Positions 15,398 to 24,200 are shown, counted from the stretch's first letter. The stretch is DNA of 46,350 nt from Candidatus Woesearchaeota archaeon CG_4_10_14_0_2_um_filter_33_13 (GCA_002792115.1 PFNQ01000034.1:1-46350); one strand, 5' to 3'. Notes: generated by a model from the sequence alone, not told the origin. Translations and numbers: made by a program.

Positions 15398-16342
15398 ATG
15401 GAAATTGCTAGAACTTTTGATAATTTAACGATGAATGATGTTCCTCTTGCTGGAGGAAAAGGTGCTTCTCTTGGAGAGATGACTCAAGCAGGTTTACAAG
15501 TCCCTCCTGGATTTGTTGTTCTATCTACAACTTTTGAAAAGTTTGTTGAACTTTCTGAAGGTATGAAAGAAGAGATTGATGCTGTTCTTGATTCTGTCGA
15601 TCATAAAGTTACTCATACCATTGAGGATGCTTCTGAAAGAATTCAAGCGATTATTCAAAACACAGAAATTTCAGAAGAAATCTCTCTAGAAATATTAAAG
15701 TTCTTTGACCAATTAGGGGTAGAGTTTGTTGCTGTGAGAAGTTCTGCTACTGCTGAAGATAGTAGTAGTGCTGCTTGGGCAGGTCAATTAGATACTTATC
15801 TTAATACTACTAGAGAAAATTTATTAAAAAATGTAAGAAGATGTTGGGCTTCATTATTTACGCCGAGAGCAATTTTTTATCGGTTTGAGAAAGAGTTGCA
15901 AAAACAGCACATCTCTGTGGCGGTAGTTGTACAAAAAATGGTACAAAGCGAGGTTGCTGGGATTGCTTTTTCTGTTCACCCAGTTACTAGAGATAGAAAT
16001 CAAATGATTATTGAAGCAGGTTATGGTTTAGGAGAAGCTGTAGTCTCTGGACAGATTACTCCAGATAGTTACATTGTTGATAAGCAAGATAGCACTATAA
16101 TTGATATCAATGTTTCTGAACAGGAGAAAGGGTTGTTCAAAAAAGGTATTGATGGAAATGAATGGGTGAATATTTCAGAAGATTTGAAGGAAAGACAGAA
16201 GTTAACAAATGAGCAAGTTTTGGTATTAGCGGAATTAATCATCAAAATAGAGAAACATTATGGTTTTCCTTGCGACATCGAATGGGCTTTAGAGAAAGAA
16301 GAGTTTTATATCACTCAAAGCAGGCCAATAACTACTTTGTAA
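15398..16342 (+). CDS. PEP synthase-like ATP-binding (PPDK_N) protein
   Basis: A 314-residue protein equal to the N-terminal ATP-grasp domain of PEP synthase and rifampin phosphotransferase. Visible motifs are GGKGASLGEMTQAGLQVPPGF at the start, VRSSATAEDSSSAAWAGQ, VVQKMVQSEVAGIAFSVHP and the closing IEWALEKEEFYITQSRP. This domain transfers the ATP beta-phosphate to a swivelling His domain. In PEP synthase all domains are in one ~800-residue chain, but here the chain stops after the ATP domain. The His domain is in the next gene, two bases downstream. TTTTATAAAT (15365-15374) sits about 28 bases before the ATG, so the mRNA is probably leaderless. Confidence 0.88.
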   Translation: MEIARTFDNLTMNDVPLAGGKGASLGEMTQAGLQVPPGFVVLSTTFEKFVELSEGMKEEIDAVLDSVDHKVTHTIEDASERIQAIIQNTEISEEISLEILKFFDQLGVEFVAVRSSATAEDSSSAAWAGQLDTYLNTTRENLLKNVRRCWASLFTPRAIFYRFEKELQKQHISVAVVVQKMVQSEVAGIAFSVHPVTRDRNQMIIEAGYGLGEAVVSGQITPDSYIVDKQDSTIIDINVSEQEKGLFKKGIDGNEWVNISEDLKERQKLTNEQVLVLAELIIKIEKHYGFPCDIEWALEKEEFYITQSRPITTL

Positions 16343-16344
16343 AG

Positions 16345-17772
16345 ATGGAAGATATTCACGCGGGCAAGTTACAACCAATTGTTACACGTAGATATTGTTT
16401 ACTTGCAGTTGATTTATTTATCAGCACTTATTCTCATCCTGAAAACTTTGAGAAAGTATTTGATTGTAAGTATTATACGCGAACTTGTTACATCACTCCT
16501 GTTTTTTATTATGGGCCAGAAGCTGCACAATTTGGAGATTTTTTAGTTAAAACTAAGCCCGATTTTCTAAAATACTTAGGGCAATTATTTCCTAAAATTT
16601 ATTTTTTGGGTGAGGAGTTGTTGAAAAAGTCCTTAGTTATTCGTAACATTGATTATTCTAATCTTAAAAAGGAAGAACTACTTTCTATTTTTTCAGATTT
16701 TGTTAAAGATTATGATCTTTTTGCTATTTCTTTGATGGGTTTTAATTTACAATTTCCTATTGAAAAAAAACTGAAGTTATATCTGTCTCATCGTAAGAAT
16801 AAAGAAGAGGAATTAGCAATCCTATCATTTCCAGAAAAAGAAAACTTTTCTGCTTTAGAAGCAAAAAATTTACTTACGATTAGAAATAACATTAACAGTT
16901 TTGAGGACTTGCCAAAATCCATCCTTGATGAGATAGATTTGCATATTAAACAATTTGGTTGGATTGGTGCGAGAGGTATGATGGAAGGATCTTGGACGAA
17001 AGAGGACATTCTTGCCCGTTTAAAAACGATTGATAATGCAGACGTAAGATTAAAAGAATTATCAGAATTAAAAAAGATTAACCATAACAAAATGCAACAT
17101 CTGCTTAAAGAGTTAAATGCAGATGAACAATTAATCTCATGGATTAACTATGCTAAGGAATTAGTATATTTTAGGACTTATCGTACTGATTATCTTAATT
17201 TTATTTTATTTAACGTTAAACCGCTTTTACAAAATATTGCCAATTGTTATGGTCTTTCTTACCAAGAGATAATCTATCATCGTATTGATGAGATTTTAAG
17301 TGGGAACATTGTTTCTAAGAAAGAAACTGATTTTAGAAGAGATTGTTGTGCTTTGTTTACACTTGAGCCACAAAAAACCTTGTTTAGTTCGGATATTATT
17401 GAGATTAACAAATTAAAAGAGAAGTATTGTGAAGAAGAGATTTTTACTTCAGAACTTAAAGGATCGGCGGCTTATTCTGGAAAAGTTATTGGTCGAGTTA
17501 GGGTGGTAGTTGATAAACCAGACCTAATAAAGGTTCATGAAAACGACATATTAGTTATGCCAATGACTACTCCAGATTTTGTTGCTGGTATGCAAAAGGC
17601 AGCTGCTTTTATAACGGATGAGGGTGGGATTACTTGTCATGCAGCTATTGTTGCTAGAGAAATGAAAAAGCCCTGTATCATTGGTACTAAAAATGCAACT
17701 AAGGTCTTAAAAGATGGAGATCTTGTAGAAGTGGATGCCAACACCGGAATAGTTAGGAAAGTAACCCAATAA
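16345..17772 (+). CDS. Phosphohistidine swivel-domain protein
   Basis: A 475-residue partner of the preceding ATP-grasp gene. Residues 1-360 form an unrecognised, mostly helical domain (DLFISTYSHPENFEKVF, then HIKQFGWIGARGMMEGSW and a central segment). The C-terminal ~110 residues are the PEP-utiliser mobile domain with TDEGGITCHAAIVARE (phosphorylated His near residue 432). The C-terminal PEP/pyruvate TIM barrel of PEP synthase is missing. Order and spacing resemble rifampin phosphotransferase (ATP domain, substrate domain, His domain) cut in two. Two intervening bases and the start at 16345 just after the stop suggest translational coupling. The substrate is unknown. Confidence 0.82.
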   Translation: MEDIHAGKLQPIVTRRYCLLAVDLFISTYSHPENFEKVFDCKYYTRTCYITPVFYYGPEAAQFGDFLVKTKPDFLKYLGQLFPKIYFLGEELLKKSLVIRNIDYSNLKKEELLSIFSDFVKDYDLFAISLMGFNLQFPIEKKLKLYLSHRKNKEEELAILSFPEKENFSALEAKNLLTIRNNINSFEDLPKSILDEIDLHIKQFGWIGARGMMEGSWTKEDILARLKTIDNADVRLKELSELKKINHNKMQHLLKELNADEQLISWINYAKELVYFRTYRTDYLNFILFNVKPLLQNIANCYGLSYQEIIYHRIDEILSGNIVSKKETDFRRDCCALFTLEPQKTLFSSDIIEINKLKEKYCEEEIFTSELKGSAAYSGKVIGRVRVVVDKPDLIKVHENDILVMPMTTPDFVAGMQKAAAFITDEGGITCHAAIVAREMKKPCIIGTKNATKVLKDGDLVEVDANTGIVRKVTQ

Positions 17773-17803
17773 ATATATAAAGTACTTCTTATCATAAAAG
17801 GGT

Positions 17804-18886
17804 ATGGTGGGTATTGGGGTTTATTTAACAGAAGGAGCTAGAATATTTCTGAGTTCTTTAAAGAGACGTTCTTCTTTTAAAAAGTATGAAGGCAATGCTG
17901 AACAGATCTGTCAGCAAGTAGTTAAGGATTGTTGGAATGGACGTTATTTTCAGACCTCTACTGGAAACTTTGCTCAATTCTGGACTAGAGATTTTGGTTG
18001 GACCGTAAGTTCTTTATTAAAGTTAAAGTACGCAAATGAAGTACAGCAGACCTTAAGATACGCCTTAAATCGTTTCAGAAAGTACAACAAAATAACTACT
18101 ACGATCACTCCTGCTGGAAAAGCTTACGATTTTCCAATTGAAGCTGTAGATTCCTTACCTTGGTTTATCCATGCTATCAAAGTTTCTAAATTTTCTTATC
18201 ATACTTATAGGGTATTTATAAATAAAGAGATTAACAAATTTTATAAAAATTTTATTGATCATAATACTGGTTTAATAAAACCAAGTTTACATGTATCTTC
18301 AATGAAAGATTTTGCTAAGAGAAAAAGCTCTTGCTACGATAATTGTATGGTGGCGATGTTAGCTAAAGATCTTAAAGGAATGAAGTTAGATAATCCATTT
18401 AATAAGTTTGATTATGAAGAATTGATAAAAAGACATTTTTGGAATGGTCATTATTTTTATGATGATTTAGCTCAGGGATCTTATGTGGCAGGGGATGCTA
18501 ATCTTTTTCCTTTTATCATAGGAATTATTAGTGATAAAGAGATGATGCAGAAGGCGATATCAAAAGTACAATCTGTTGGTCTGGATCAACCTTTTCCTTT
18601 GAAGTATACTGCTAGTAGGGAAGGAATAAATTTTATTTCTCAGGAAGCATTTTTGCGTAATTATGAAAGTGATAGTGTCTGGACACATATGGGCCCTTTG
18701 TTTATCAAACTTGTTCAACAAGTTAACCTTGATAAAGCTAAAGAATACAAAGAAAAGTATGCTCAAGTGATAGAGAAAAATCAAAATTATTTGGAAGTAT
18801 TCTTGCCAAATGAAAAACCATGGAGTAGTCCGTTTGTTTATTGTGATGTGGGAATGATTTGGGCAGCAAACTACTTAACATTATAG
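17804..18886 (+). CDS. Putative (alpha/alpha)6 glycosidase-like protein
   Basis: A 360-residue protein with six-hairpin glycosidase character: NFAQFWTRDFGWTVSSLLKL near residue 60, DFPIEAVDSLPWFIHAI, DNCMVAMLAKDL and a late CDVGMIWAANYL. These resemble glucoamylase-, debranching- and invertase-type hydrolases, but I cannot fix the family. There is no signal peptide, so it is probably cytoplasmic. TATATAAAG (17771-17780) lies 28 bases upstream of the ATG. The glycosyltransferase gene follows after seven bases, pointing to shared carbohydrate metabolism. Confidence 0.65.
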   Translation: MVGIGVYLTEGARIFLSSLKRRSSFKKYEGNAEQICQQVVKDCWNGRYFQTSTGNFAQFWTRDFGWTVSSLLKLKYANEVQQTLRYALNRFRKYNKITTTITPAGKAYDFPIEAVDSLPWFIHAIKVSKFSYHTYRVFINKEINKFYKNFIDHNTGLIKPSLHVSSMKDFAKRKSSCYDNCMVAMLAKDLKGMKLDNPFNKFDYEELIKRHFWNGHYFYDDLAQGSYVAGDANLFPFIIGIISDKEMMQKAISKVQSVGLDQPFPLKYTASREGINFISQEAFLRNYESDSVWTHMGPLFIKLVQQVNLDKAKEYKEKYAQVIEKNQNYLEVFLPNEKPWSSPFVYCDVGMIWAANYLTL

Positions 18887-18893
18887 ATTAAAA

Positions 18894-19583
18894 ATGGAAC
18901 CAAAATTTTCTATTATCATTCCTGCCAATAATGAAGAGAATTATATCAAGCAAACGTTACATTCTATTAAGAACCAGACGTACCAAAATTTTGAAACTAT
19001 TGTAGTGAGTAATGGTTGTACTGATAAAACAGAAGAGATTGTTAACAAAAGAGTTAATGAACAATTAAAACATTATTCTATCCCACTAGCTAACGTAAGT
19101 ATTGCCAGAAATTATGGGGCCGAAAAGGCGAGAGGAGAAGTTCTTTTGTTTTTGGATGCAGATACTCATCTGGAAGTTAATAGTTTACAAAAGATACATT
19201 TGCAGTTAAAGGATTATGCTATCGCCACCACTAAAGTTTTACCCGATGAAAAAAAGCTGAAGTATAGATTTGCTATGGGGTTCAAAAATTTTTATCATCG
19301 TACTAATCTTTACCAGGGGTGTAGTGGTGCTTTAATCTGCAAAAAAGAAGATTTTGATAAAGTTGGTGGTTATCCAGAACTAGCTGTTAAGGAACATCGC
19401 AAATTAATTATTGATGTAAAAAGAAATGGAGGTAAGTTTAAATGTTTAAACACTACTGTAACTACATCCATGCGCAGATTCAATCAATGGGGATTAATTA
19501 AAGCGACAACTTTTTGGGTCAGGCAATGGTTGAAGAATTATACTAGTGATTTAAAAGATTCTGAGTATGAAAGAATTCGATAG
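18894..19583 (+). CDS. Family 2 glycosyltransferase
   Basis: A 229-residue GT-A fold enzyme. It starts KFSIIIPANNEENYIKQTL and has SNGCTDKTEEI and the DxD-type motif FLDADTH (about residue 87), which binds the metal and sugar nucleotide. A C-terminal block (YQGCSGALICKKEDFDKVGGYPE) is the usual acceptor-side region. No membrane helices are evident, so it is a soluble or peripheral enzyme that transfers a sugar from a nucleotide donor to a lipid or glycan. It forms an operon with the glycosidase-like gene just upstream. Confidence 0.9.
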   Translation: MEPKFSIIIPANNEENYIKQTLHSIKNQTYQNFETIVVSNGCTDKTEEIVNKRVNEQLKHYSIPLANVSIARNYGAEKARGEVLLFLDADTHLEVNSLQKIHLQLKDYAIATTKVLPDEKKLKYRFAMGFKNFYHRTNLYQGCSGALICKKEDFDKVGGYPELAVKEHRKLIIDVKRNGGKFKCLNTTVTTSMRRFNQWGLIKATTFWVRQWLKNYTSDLKDSEYERIR

Positions 19584-19647
19584 TAAAATAATTTGATTGT
19601 AAAATAATTCGATAAATTTATATTATACTTTTTCTTTTTAAGTATTT

Positions 19648-20265
19648 ATGAGAATCTTAAACACTATTATTCATAAAATCAAACTAGTATTAATGGAACC
19701 ATTACTTTTCTTTGATAAGCTGAGATCAGAACAAGGAATTAAAAGTTCCTTTCTTTATTTTTTGATTCTTTCATTATTTGGGGTAGTGATGGGCTTAATT
19801 ATTAACGCTATCTGGCCGACGATGGCAACTTCTTTATTACAGAAGTTTATGGGAATTACGTTACCAACAGAGACAAGTCAAAGTACAATTATCTTTACTA
19901 CTTTATCATTTTGGTTACTTAGTTTGTTACTAAGTTTTATTTGGGCTGGATTATTGCATGCTTGGATTTTAGTATTTAGCGGCAAAGAGAATTATGAAAA
20001 GACTTACCAATTATATGTTTATAGTAAAACCCCGTCGTTTGTTTTTGGCTGGATTCCTTTCTTTAGTCTCTTTGCATGGGTTTACAGTTTAATTTTATTG
20101 GTGGTCGGAACAGAGAAAATTCATTCCATCTCTAGAAAGAAAGCAATATTAATGTACTTAATTCCGGTTGGGATATTCTTGTTGTTAGCGATTGGATTTA
20201 TTTTCTTAACCGCTGTGATGATTAAAAACAATCCTGAATTTTTGGCTAATTTGCCTGAAAGCTAA
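19648..20265 (+). CDS. Yip1-domain membrane protein
   Basis: A 205-residue protein with an N-terminal amphipathic region (PLLFFDKLRSEQGIKSSFLYFLIL). About five membrane helices follow, including WGGL-type WAGLLHAWILVFSG and PVGIFLLLAIGFIF, which is the pattern of Yip1-domain proteins. Archaeal members are common but uncharacterised. TTTATATTAT lies about 27 bases before the ATG. The intergenic stretch upstream contains two short GTAAAATAATTYGAT copies. Confidence 0.78.
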   Translation: MRILNTIIHKIKLVLMEPLLFFDKLRSEQGIKSSFLYFLILSLFGVVMGLIINAIWPTMATSLLQKFMGITLPTETSQSTIIFTTLSFWLLSLLLSFIWAGLLHAWILVFSGKENYEKTYQLYVYSKTPSFVFGWIPFFSLFAWVYSLILLVVGTEKIHSISRKKAILMYLIPVGIFLLLAIGFIFLTAVMIKNNPEFLANLPES

Positions 20266-20320
20266 ACTTTCTAGAAAGAGAACAATACTTTTTTATATTA
20301 CTTCTTTTCTTGATTAGTTT

Positions 20321-20896
20321 ATGATAATTACAATCTCTGGTAACCCCGGAAGTGGGAAAAGTACGGTTGCTAAAATATTGGTTCAACAGTTGGGCTATGA
20401 ACGAATTTATGCTGGTGGTATTCTTAGAGAAATGGCTAAAGAGAAAGGTATCACTATTGAAGCATTGATGCAAAGTGCAGAGACTAATCCGCAGATTGAT
20501 GAAGAAGTTGATACTAGAGTTAGAGATAAAGCCAGACTTTTGGAGCAAGAAGGTAAGAATGTTTTGGTAGAAGGCAGAGTGCAATATCATTTCTTGCCAG
20601 AATCAAAGAAAGTTTATGTTTATGTTGATCCTAAAACTGGTGCGGAAAGGATTTGGAAGGATTTACAGGATAAAGAAGTTAGTGCTGCTAGGAATCAGCA
20701 ACAAGCAGGTTCTTTTGATGAAGTTTTAAGGTTAACAGAAGAAAGAGAAGCTAGGGACGCTGAGCGTTACATAAAGTTATACCGCACTGATCACAGAGAC
20801 AAAAGTAATTACGATTTTGTTGTTGACACAACACACATAACTGCACAACAAGCTGCAGAAAAGGTGATTAAATATTTAAATGAACCTTCCCAATAA
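20321..20896 (+). CDS. cmk: Cytidylate kinase
   Basis: A 191-residue archaeal (d)CMP kinase. It has the P-loop GNPGSGKST at residues 7-15 and the nucleotide-binding YAGGILREMAKEKG and LVEGRVQYHF segments. A lid-type region ARNQQQAGSFDEVLRLTEERE.ARDAERY and a FVVDTT strand complete the fold. It phosphorylates CMP and dCMP with ATP. TTTTATATTA (20290-20299) lies close to 28 bases before the ATG, so the transcript is probably leaderless. The last 17 bases overlap the pgsA-like gene, implying translational coupling. Confidence 0.9.
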   Translation: MIITISGNPGSGKSTVAKILVQQLGYERIYAGGILREMAKEKGITIEALMQSAETNPQIDEEVDTRVRDKARLLEQEGKNVLVEGRVQYHFLPESKKVYVYVDPKTGAERIWKDLQDKEVSAARNQQQAGSFDEVLRLTEEREARDAERYIKLYRTDHRDKSNYDFVVDTTHITAQQAAEKVIKYLNEPSQ

Positions 20897-21389
20897 AATA
20901 ACTTTGTTAAGAATTTTATTTATCCCTATTTTTGTATTTATTCTTTACTTAAACATTCCTTATAAAGATTGGATTGCTACGGGTGTTTTTGTCCTTTTGG
21001 CTTTAACGGATTCTTTAGATGGCTATTTGGCTAGAAAAAGAAACCAGATTACAACTTTTGGAAAGTTTATTGATCCTTTAGCAGACAAACTATTAGTCAC
21101 GGCAGCATTAGTATTTTTGATTGGTCATGGTGTAGAAGCTTGGATGGCTTATGTAATCATAGCTAGAGAATTTTTAGTTATGGGTGTAAGGATTATAGCG
21201 ATACAAAAGAATGTTGTTATCAAGGCATCTAGTTTAGGTAAGTTAAAAACAGTATCTCAAGTTATTGCAGTAATTGCTGCCATTATGGCCTTGCCATTAA
21301 ATTGGTGGTTTATGTTGATCGCTACCTTATTCACAATCATATCTGGATTAGATTACTTCTTAGCAGCTAAAAAACTATTAGAAGACTAA
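20880..21389 (+). CDS. pgsA: CDP-alcohol phosphatidyltransferase (PgsA-like)
   Basis: A 169-residue membrane enzyme with the complete CDP-alcohol phosphotransferase motif: D44-x2-D47-G48-x2-A51-R52-x8-G61-x3-D65-x3-D69. It starts MNLPNKITLLRI, typical of PgsA, and has about five to six hydrophobic helices. It would join glycerol-1-phosphate (in an archaeon) to a CDP-activated lipid in polar-lipid synthesis. The symbol reflects similarity; archaeal activity on archaeol lipids is inferred. Overlap with cmk, whose product supplies the CDP/CTP pool, is a sensible pairing. Confidence 0.88.
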   Translation: MNLPNKITLLRILFIPIFVFILYLNIPYKDWIATGVFVLLALTDSLDGYLARKRNQITTFGKFIDPLADKLLVTAALVFLIGHGVEAWMAYVIIAREFLVMGVRIIAIQKNVVIKASSLGKLKTVSQVIAVIAAIMALPLNWWFMLIATLFTIISGLDYFLAAKKLLED

Positions 21390-21424
21390 TAAAGCTTATA
21401 AATAATAAGATAAAATTAGAACAG

Positions 21425-22105
21425 ATGGCAGAAAAAACTCAACATCATGATTTTATTGAAGTAGACTACACTGGTAGGCTTACTGACGGAACTGTTTTTG
21501 ATACCACTGTGGAAAATGTTGCTAAAGAAGCTGGTTTGCCTACTGATAAAGTGAAGTATGCTCCTGCAGTGGTCTGTATTGGAGAAAAACAAATCTTACC
21601 TGGATTAGACCATTCTTTAGAAAATCAAGAAATTGGTAAAAGTGTTACTGTTAATCTTAAACCAGAACAAGCTTTTGGAAAAAGAGATGTTAAAAATCTA
21701 AGAATTGTGCCAATGAATACTTTTAAAGAACATAAGGTACAGCCACAACCAGGATTACAGATTGATGTTGATGGTCAAATGGGTACGATTGTTAGGGTTT
21801 CTGGTGGTAGAGTAATCGTTAATTTTAATCATCCTCTTGCTGGTAAGGAAGTTGTTTATGAAGTTACTATCAAAAGAAGATTAACTGACGTAGGGGAAAA
21901 GTTAGTCTCTTTCCTTAACTCTACATTTAGAATCCCTTCGGATAAAATTAATGTAGAGGTTAAAGAAGATAAGGCAGAGGTTAGACTTCCAGTACAATTT
22001 CCGGAACAAATTGCTAAGGAAATCGCTAAAAAGTTAGCGGATGTAGTTCAATTGAAGGAAGTTAAGTTTGTTAATTCTGTTGCAACTAAACCTGGAGAGA
22101 AATAA
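21425..22105 (+). CDS. FKBP-type peptidyl-prolyl isomerase (SlyD-like)
   Basis: A 226-residue SlyD-type FKBP. An FKBP core begins with DFIEVDYTGRLTDGTVFDTT, and an insert-in-flap chaperone segment lies near residues 85-125 (KPEQAFGKRD...). The core resumes with VSGGRVIVNFNHPLAGKEVVYEV. A C-terminal ~75-residue domain specific to archaeal long FKBPs follows. It catalyses proline isomerisation and has chaperone activity in the cytoplasm. CTTATAAATA near 21397 lies about 27 bases before the ATG, so the transcript is probably leaderless. Confidence 0.92.
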   Translation: MAEKTQHHDFIEVDYTGRLTDGTVFDTTVENVAKEAGLPTDKVKYAPAVVCIGEKQILPGLDHSLENQEIGKSVTVNLKPEQAFGKRDVKNLRIVPMNTFKEHKVQPQPGLQIDVDGQMGTIVRVSGGRVIVNFNHPLAGKEVVYEVTIKRRLTDVGEKLVSFLNSTFRIPSDKINVEVKEDKAEVRLPVQFPEQIAKEIAKKLADVVQLKEVKFVNSVATKPGEK

Positions 22106-22144
22106 AACAATTAAAATAAAAAAAGTTAAATTTTTCTTATTATT

Positions 22145-22441
22145 TTATTCTTTTATTTTATAACAGGTAGTGAAATCTGTTTCATCATATCTTGCTGTGA
22201 AACAAGCTAATTCTGTTCTATCTGAATCCTTGCAATATACTACTGGATTTGTTACACCAGGACGATATTTTCCATAACCTACAATTCCAATATGCACGTC
22301 ACTAACACAGGGTTCTGGTTTTGCTACATCTACAATAGTTGTTTCGATTTTTCTTTCTACTGGTTGCGAAGTAGATCTACTACAACCTGCTAACAGTGTT
22401 ATCCCTAGCATTGCACTAGCAATTATTTTTGTTAAAGTCAT
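22145..22441 (-). CDS. Small lipoprotein
   Basis: A 98-residue secreted protein with a lipobox. It begins MTLTKIIASAMLGITLLAGC, and Cys20 is the predicted lipidated residue. The mature part carries a pair of Cys blocks (EPCVSD, VYCKDSDRTELACF, TTCYKI), five Cys beyond the lipidated one. The start is the ATG at 22441, with GGAG six bases upstream. In-frame starts at 22453 and 22456 are less likely. Function is unknown. Confidence 0.65.
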   Translation of the reverse strand: MTLTKIIASAMLGITLLAGCSRSTSQPVERKIETTIVDVAKPEPCVSDVHIGIVGYGKYRPGVTNPVVYCKDSDRTELACFTARYDETDFTTCYKIKE

Positions 22442-22538
22442 CTTTGTCTCCATCAATTGTATTGATGATGTTTTGGTGTGGTAGAAATAGTTAAACTATT
22501 TCTTGCTTTTATTGGTCAAAATAAGAAAAAGGAATAGA

Positions 22539-23624
22539 TTATTGTCTTTTTAGTGTGACAATCCCATGGTTAGCATTAACTTCTAATTTATCTCCATCTT
22601 TAATCAGATCGGTAGCTTGTCTTAATCCCACAATGCAAGGAACACCTAATTCTCTGGAAACAATTGCTGCATGAGAAGTTATTCCTCCTTCATCCGTAAG
22701 GATGGCTGCAGCTTTTTTCATTGCAGAAACATATTCTGGACGAGTGCAAGGAGAAACTAAAATATCTCCTTCTTGCATTTTATATAAATCTTCAGTTGTA
22801 AAAATAATCTTAGCAATCCCTTCTATTTTTCCAGGATTGGCAACATTTCCGTAAAGTCTTTCTCCACTGCTTTGTTGTTCAGACTTAACTTTCTCAACAA
22901 ATTGCTTAGCCTTATCTCCTGTAATCAATCTTCGATTTTCACCGTCATAAAACATCAAACAAAATTCTGTTCTTGCTTTTAATGTATTAACATATTTTTG
23001 GTCTAGGGGAATGGTTAATTCGTGATGTTGTGAAAATAATAATAATTCTCTTGGGACATTTGTTCTTCTAGAGATTTCTTTAACTAATTCATTAAGGTAA
23101 TGAGCAGAAATTAAGGCCCATTTCTTTCTTTTTTCTCTCCAAGTGGTCATTAACTGAAAAAAGTTAATTGCGCTCTGAACTTCTGACGTTAATTTTGGAT
23201 GTTTTTGCAATATTAATCTTTTTTGTTCTGTTATTACTTTAGTATTATTCTCTGCTTTTTCTAATTCTTTTTTGAAATTAACCTGTTCTTGTTCTAGACG
23301 ATTAATTTTTGCTTTGAAAAAGTCTGAGGTTAAGATTTTTGCATCAGCCCAGCTATTTCCTATCCAAAAAAATCTTTTTGTATGATCTACTAATTTGTCG
23401 TATGTTTTATCTTTAGCAATCGAATAAAGACTATAAATTTCTTTTTGGATGTATGTTGTTTCTTCAAGTAAGCATAAGATCTTAAAATCATTTAAACTGA
23501 GGTTTGATTTATCATACTTATTCAGAATCTCTTCTATGATTCCTTCACTATCTGGGTCAAATAATTCTATTGTAAGACCAATTTCCCAACCACCATCAAT
23601 TAATTTACTTAATTCTTTTAGCAA
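22539..23624 (-). CDS. Phosphohistidine domain protein, C-terminal part
   Basis: A 361-residue frame with a helical N-terminal region (EEILNKYDKSNLSLND; coiled coil around residue 120) and a C-terminal PEP-utiliser mobile domain carrying TDEGGITSHAAIVSREL (phospho-His near residue 318). It is related to the protein at 16345, with Ser in place of the Cys beside the His. No good start exists: TTG at 23624 is the first candidate, yet the frame stays open upstream into the gene at 23647. It is probably the continuation of that gene, split by a one-base shift at an A10 run (23678-23687). Confidence 0.8.
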   Translation of the reverse strand: MLKELSKLIDGGWEIGLTIELFDPDSEGIIEEILNKYDKSNLSLNDFKILCLLEETTYIQKEIYSLYSIAKDKTYDKLVDHTKRFFWIGNSWADAKILTSDFFKAKINRLEQEQVNFKKELEKAENNTKVITEQKRLILQKHPKLTSEVQSAINFFQLMTTWREKRKKWALISAHYLNELVKEISRRTNVPRELLLFSQHHELTIPLDQKYVNTLKARTEFCLMFYDGENRRLITGDKAKQFVEKVKSEQQSSGERLYGNVANPGKIEGIAKIIFTTEDLYKMQEGDILVSPCTRPEYVSAMKKAAAILTDEGGITSHAAIVSRELGVPCIVGLRQATDLIKDGDKLEVNANHGIVTLKRQ

Positions 23625-23646
23625 ACTTAAAATCTCTTCGTTGCTT

Positions 23647-24075
23647 TTATTTTTTAGATTGGTAATGTTCTTTTCTATTTTTTTTTTGTTTAGTGACTAT
23701 TTCTTCCCAGTTTTGAATAATTTCTGACAGAGTTTTTGTTTGTTTAATATGTTCTTCCAAGCAGATTCTTGCTTCTTTTGTTACTATGTCTTCATCCCAA
23801 TAACTATAGTTTTTGTTCCCATAAAACCAGCCCATAGAACTTTTCCTACCAAAATTTTTAAATGCAATAAAATATGGGTTGTAGGCAAATAAGGGTCTGG
23901 CTTCTACTCCTTGGCGATATAATTTTCTGCCTTTAAAATCAAAATCTAATAGGGGATTTTCTTTCCGTAACAATTTTAGAATAATCTCTTCATAACTTTC
24001 TCCTTTACTACCTAATTCTTCTAATAGTTTCTTAGTACTTGGCTTAATCCAAAGTGTAGTTGGCTTTTCTTCCAT
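23647..24075 (-). CDS. RHH-like N-terminal part of phosphohistidine protein
   Basis: A 142-residue frame starting MEEKPTTLWIKPSTKKLLEEL. The first ~38 residues resemble archaeal ribbon-helix-helix antitoxin-type proteins (LWIKPSTKKLLEELGSKGESYEEII). The rest (ARPLFAYNPYFIAFKNFG, then YSYWDEDIVTKEARICLEE) continues the helical domain seen upstream of swivel domains. After VTKQKK, at the A10 tract, the frame drifts into NRKEHYQSKK and stops. Removing one A would continue as IEKNITNLKNKSNEEIL into the frame at 22539, giving one protein of about 510 residues. The ATG at 24075 is the likely start. Confidence 0.72.
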   Translation of the reverse strand: MEEKPTTLWIKPSTKKLLEELGSKGESYEEIILKLLRKENPLLDFDFKGRKLYRQGVEARPLFAYNPYFIAFKNFGRKSSMGWFYGNKNYSYWDEDIVTKEARICLEEHIKQTKTLSEIIQNWEEIVTKQKKNRKEHYQSKK

Positions 24076-24200
24076 TTTCTATAGTGGCTATAGGTGGGAG
24101 ACTATAGATAATTTAAAAACTTTTTGTAAAATTGATTAAATTGGTGAAAAGTGGTTGTTTTTAACTATATTTTTTATACTATCTTTAGAGCATAATAATC

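Noticed and set aside
19584-19640. Short repeats GTAAAATAATTYGAT between the glycosyltransferase and Yip1 genes
   Set aside because: Only two short AT-rich copies; could be chance or a minor duplication.
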